This document shows positions 62,199-64,000 of a DNA stretch of 64,000 nt, piece after piece; position 1 is the stretch's first letter, and each line of letters opens with the position of its first letter. Where the stretch lies: assembly GCA_036399055.1 (NCBI GenBank), contig DASWNX010000002.1, positions 1-64,000 on the forward strand. Direction: 5' to 3'. The notes under the pieces are model-generated. The model saw only the letters and a program-made list of their open reading frames with translations, made no database searches and was not told the origin of the DNA. Position numbers and translations under genes: made by a program. The stretch comes from Jatrophihabitans sp. GTDB lineage: Bacteria > Actinomycetota > Actinomycetes > Mycobacteriales > Jatrophihabitantaceae.

Positions 62199-62591
62199 CT
62201 CCAGGACGACCCGCCGCGGGTTGACCCGCGGCGTCCGGTAGCGCTCGGCGTAACGCCGCTCGGCGTCGGCCACCGAGTCGGCGTCGGCCCTGACGATCGC
62301 CCGTCCCTCCAACGTCGACCAGCGTCGGCCGTCGACCTGGCACACCGCCACCGCCGCGCCGGCCGGCCCGGCGGCCAGCACCTGGCGCGCCTTGTGTGAG
62401 TCCCCTGAGGTGATCACCCGCGCCAGGCCCGCCTCGGCGTCCAGCGTCACCCCGACCGGCACCACGTGCGGGGTGCCGTCGGAACGCACCGTGCTGAGGG
62501 TGGCGAGCCGGCGTTCCCGCCAGAACTCCAGGAACTCCGGACCTCGACCGCTCAGCTCCGGCATCGCCGGCTCAGTCTCGACATCGCTCAT
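62166..62591 (-). CDS. PPOX-class, probably F420-dependent, flavin/deazaflavin-binding protein
   Basis: 141 residues of the split-barrel family: FWRERRLATLSTVRSDGTPHVVPVG near the start and ITSGDSHKARQVLAAGP are typical of F420-binding PPOX proteins. It is probably a small reductase; the substrate is unknown. The ATG at 62591 is chosen; the same frame is open to 62858, but that extension crosses the CTGCAG repeat region. A 32-codon frame (62686 to 62588) ends overlapping this ATG and could be a coupled leader peptide. Confidence 0.82.
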   Translation of the reverse strand: MSDVETEPAMPELSGRGPEFLEFWRERRLATLSTVRSDGTPHVVPVGVTLDAEAGLARVITSGDSHKARQVLAAGPAGAAVAVCQVDGRRWSTLEGRAIVRADADSVADAERRYAERYRTPRVNPRRVVLEITVSRVLGNL

Positions 62592-62750
62592 CGCTCTCCA
62601 TCGGGCGCCTGGCGCAGCAGGCGCGGCAGGAACGCCGCGCCCACGCCGTCGGCTCGGGCCGCGGCGGCGTCGCCGGGATTGGACATGGCACAGGATCGTA
62701 TCGACAGGCAGCCACACCCGATGCAGGCTCTGCAGGCCATCGCGCAGCGC

Positions 62751-62795
62751 CTGCAGCGCCTGCAGCGCCTGCAGAGCCTGCAGAGCCTGCAGAGC
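62751..62795 (+). repeat. 9-bp CTGCAG tandem repeat
   Basis: Five units, CTGCAGCGC twice then CTGCAGAGC three times. Read on the plus strand they give Leu-Gln-Arg/Ser; on the minus strand Ala-Leu-Gln. Either would be helical. Confidence 0.88.
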
Positions 62796-62873
62796 CTCGA
62801 TCTGCTCATCGAGGCGCCGTCGCCAGTCGCGCGAGATCCGCCCCCCGACGCCTCGCACCTGCTGCTGGTGGAG

Positions 62874-62909
62874 TCATAGGCCCGCCAGGCTCGCCCAGCG
62901 GGCCTATGA
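62874..62909 (+). terminator. 12-bp hairpin
   Basis: TCATAGGCCCGC (62874-62885) pairs perfectly with GCGGGCCTATGA (62898-62909), loop 12 bases. It contains the stop codon of the 64-codon frame at 62877-62879 and could terminate transcription on either strand. Confidence 0.5.
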
Positions 62910-63005
62910 CGCAGCCGTGCGAGCGGGCTACCACTGGCACGAGTTCGGCGACTCCTGCCTACTGCTTGCCGACCGGCGCTGAGCACCGCATTACCGTTGC
63001 CAGAC

Positions 63006-63806
63006 ATGCACCCCGACCCCGACCGGCTCGCCGCCATCGCTGCCCGGCTGCCCGGCGCGTTGATCGCGCTGGACTTCGACGGCACCCTCGCGCCGATCAT
63101 CAGCGACCCCAGCGCCTCCCGGCCGGTTCCCGGCGTCATCGACACCCTGGCCGGGCTGGCGCGGGCCGGGGCGCAGATCGCCGTCGTCACCGGCCGCGAC
63201 GCCGCCACGGTGCTCGAGCTCGGCGACCTGCGCGCCATTCCGGACGTGGTCGTCAGCGGCCTGCACGGCGCGGAGACCTGGCGGCACGGCGATCTGCAGA
63301 CCCGGGACGAGCCGGCCGGGCTGGCGGCGCTGCGGACCAGCCTGCCCCCGCTGCTTCGCCAGAGCGGCGACGGGGTGTGGTTGGAGGACAAGCGACTGTC
63401 GCTGGTGGTGCACGCCCGCCAGGCCGCAGATCCGCAGCGGGTGCTCACCGAACTCGGCGACCGGCTGCCGCCGCTGGTAGCCGAGCAGGGCCTGGAACTG
63501 CATCCGGGCAAGCTGGTGCTCGAGATCAGGATCCCGAACCTGTCCAAGGCCACCGCGCTTGAGCAGCTGCTGATTCCGAGCACCTCGGCGGCGCTGTTCG
63601 GCGGTGACGATCTCGGGGACCTGCCGGCGCTGGCCGCGGTGTCGGCCTGGGCAGCGCTCACCGGCCGGCCGGGACTGACCATCGCGGTAGGCGAGCTGGC
63701 CGAGCTGCGCCAGGCCGCCGACTGCGCGGTGGGCTCGCCGGCCGAGCTCGCCGTCCTGTTGGCGCAGTTGCTGGCCACAGCTGAGACACGCGGCGGCGGT
63801 GGCTGA
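63006..63806 (+). CDS. otsB: trehalose-6-phosphate phosphatase
   Basis: HAD-family enzyme of 266 residues that releases trehalose from trehalose-6-phosphate. Motif I is ALDFDGTLAPI (both catalytic Asp), motif II VVTGRDAATV, and the C-terminal Asp pair is in LFGGDDLGDLPAL. The SGLHGAE motif and HPGKLVLEIR are characteristic of OtsB. The ATG at 63006 is chosen over a TTG at 62997. otsA is not in the window. Confidence 0.93.
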   Translation: MHPDPDRLAAIAARLPGALIALDFDGTLAPIISDPSASRPVPGVIDTLAGLARAGAQIAVVTGRDAATVLELGDLRAIPDVVVSGLHGAETWRHGDLQTRDEPAGLAALRTSLPPLLRQSGDGVWLEDKRLSLVVHARQAADPQRVLTELGDRLPPLVAEQGLELHPGKLVLEIRIPNLSKATALEQLLIPSTSAALFGGDDLGDLPALAAVSAWAALTGRPGLTIAVGELAELRQAADCAVGSPAELAVLLAQLLATAETRGGGG

Positions 63807-63841
63807 CGCACGGTGAGCCTCATTGATGGTCTGATGGGCCG

Positions 63842-64000
63842 ATGACGGCGTCCCAGCAGCCCACCACCCACGCCGACGCACGTCCCGACGGCCGGATCGT
63901 GGTGGACAACCTGACCAAGGTCTTCGGTGACCAGCGGGCAGTGGACTCGCTCAGCTTCACCGTCGAACCCGGCTCGGTGACCGGCTTCCTCGGCCCCAAC
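63842..64000 (+). CDS. ABC transporter ATP-binding protein, N-terminal part
   Basis: The reading frame starts [17 protein letters not shown], followed by [20 protein letters not shown] and VTGFLGPN, which is the beginning of the Walker A motif of an ABC ATPase. It is cut by the window end after 53 codons. The style fits drug- or antibiotic-export ATPases (DrrA/CcmA-like), but too little is present to be sure. Confidence 0.85.
   Translation, partial: MTASQQPTTHADARPDGRIVVDNLTKVFGDQRAVDSLSFTVEPGSVTGFLGPN

Larger units (their letters stand above)
62592..63005. other. unresolved stretch between PPOX gene and otsB
   Basis: This 410-base stretch has no assured gene. A plus-strand frame from ATG 62685 to 62879 (64 codons) begins MAQDRIDRQPHPMQ and runs through Leu-Gln-Arg/Ser repeats. 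After its stop another frame reads AQRAYDAAVRAGYHWHEFGD up to a stop at 62982, which looks protein-like but has no start. This may be a small gene broken by a frameshift, or chance. A 12-bp hairpin (62874-62909) lies between the two parts. Confidence 0.35.

Noticed and set aside
62588..62686. 32-codon peptide gene overlapping the PPOX start
   Set aside because: The ATGA overlap is attractive, but the peptide (Ala/Arg-rich) has no recognisable feature and no ribosome binding site; kept only as a remark.

Overview
The window is chromosomal DNA from a high-GC, Gram-positive-type actinobacterium. Supporting signs are strong G/C third-position bias, the conserved actinobacterial order argS-lysA-hom-thrC-thrB-rho-rpmE-prfA-prmC-tsaC-glyA (here with insertions), Sec-type secreted proteins, a DUF222/HNH gene, an F420/PNPOx-type protein and an aerobic cobalamin route that uses CbiD. 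The species cannot be fixed from sequence alone.

Layout. 0-23.8 kb: housekeeping translation and amino-acid genes (glyA, tsaC, prmC, prfA, rpmE, rho, thrB, thrC, hom, lysA, argS). Interleaved are two secreted proteins with similar signal peptides (a Cys-pair repeat protein and an SGNH hydrolase) and an alpha-glucoside locus (sugar ABC transporter facing a frameshifted GH13 alpha-glucosidase). DUF3105 and DUF305 membrane proteins follow. 23.9-27.6 kb: a tRNA-Arg(CCG) gene, a decayed IS481-type transposase, then a clearly AT-richer four-gene cassette. It encodes a 2-oxoglutarate/Fe(II) oxygenase, a PAS histidine kinase, a stand-alone receiver and a three-helix membrane protein with a coiled coil. 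This is the best candidate for an undescribed system. 27.7-35.3 kb: cytochrome P450, a large secreted M36 (fungalysin) metalloprotease, small PNPOx and DUF4333 proteins, and a D-amino-acid oxidase. 35.3-45.3 kb: a compact type IV pilus operon (CpaE/MinD-like ATPase, pilin, pilT, pilB, pilC, two prepilins, a large PilX-like protein), divergent from a LuxR-type regulator whose receiver has lost its phospho-acceptor Asp. 45.3-47.8 kb: PfkB sugar kinase and GH4 glycosidase, divergent. 47.8-60.4 kb: cobalamin genes (riboswitch-cobN, cobG-cobH-cobIJ, cobK, cbiD) with an ATP-grasp ligase and a DUF222/HNH gene embedded. 60.4-64 kb: rhodanese, winged-helix (HTH_42) protein, F420-type PNPOx protein, trehalose-phosphatase and the start of an ABC ATPase cut by the window edge.

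Two themes cut across the genes. First, short in-frame or intergenic tandem duplications (9-39 bp units) recur, most strikingly in the Rho N-terminal region and through the cobalamin region. Second, several convergent gene pairs end in hairpins that overlap the stop codons, one of them a 17-bp stem buried in the prmC coding end. No searches were run; family calls rest on visible motifs, length and context.
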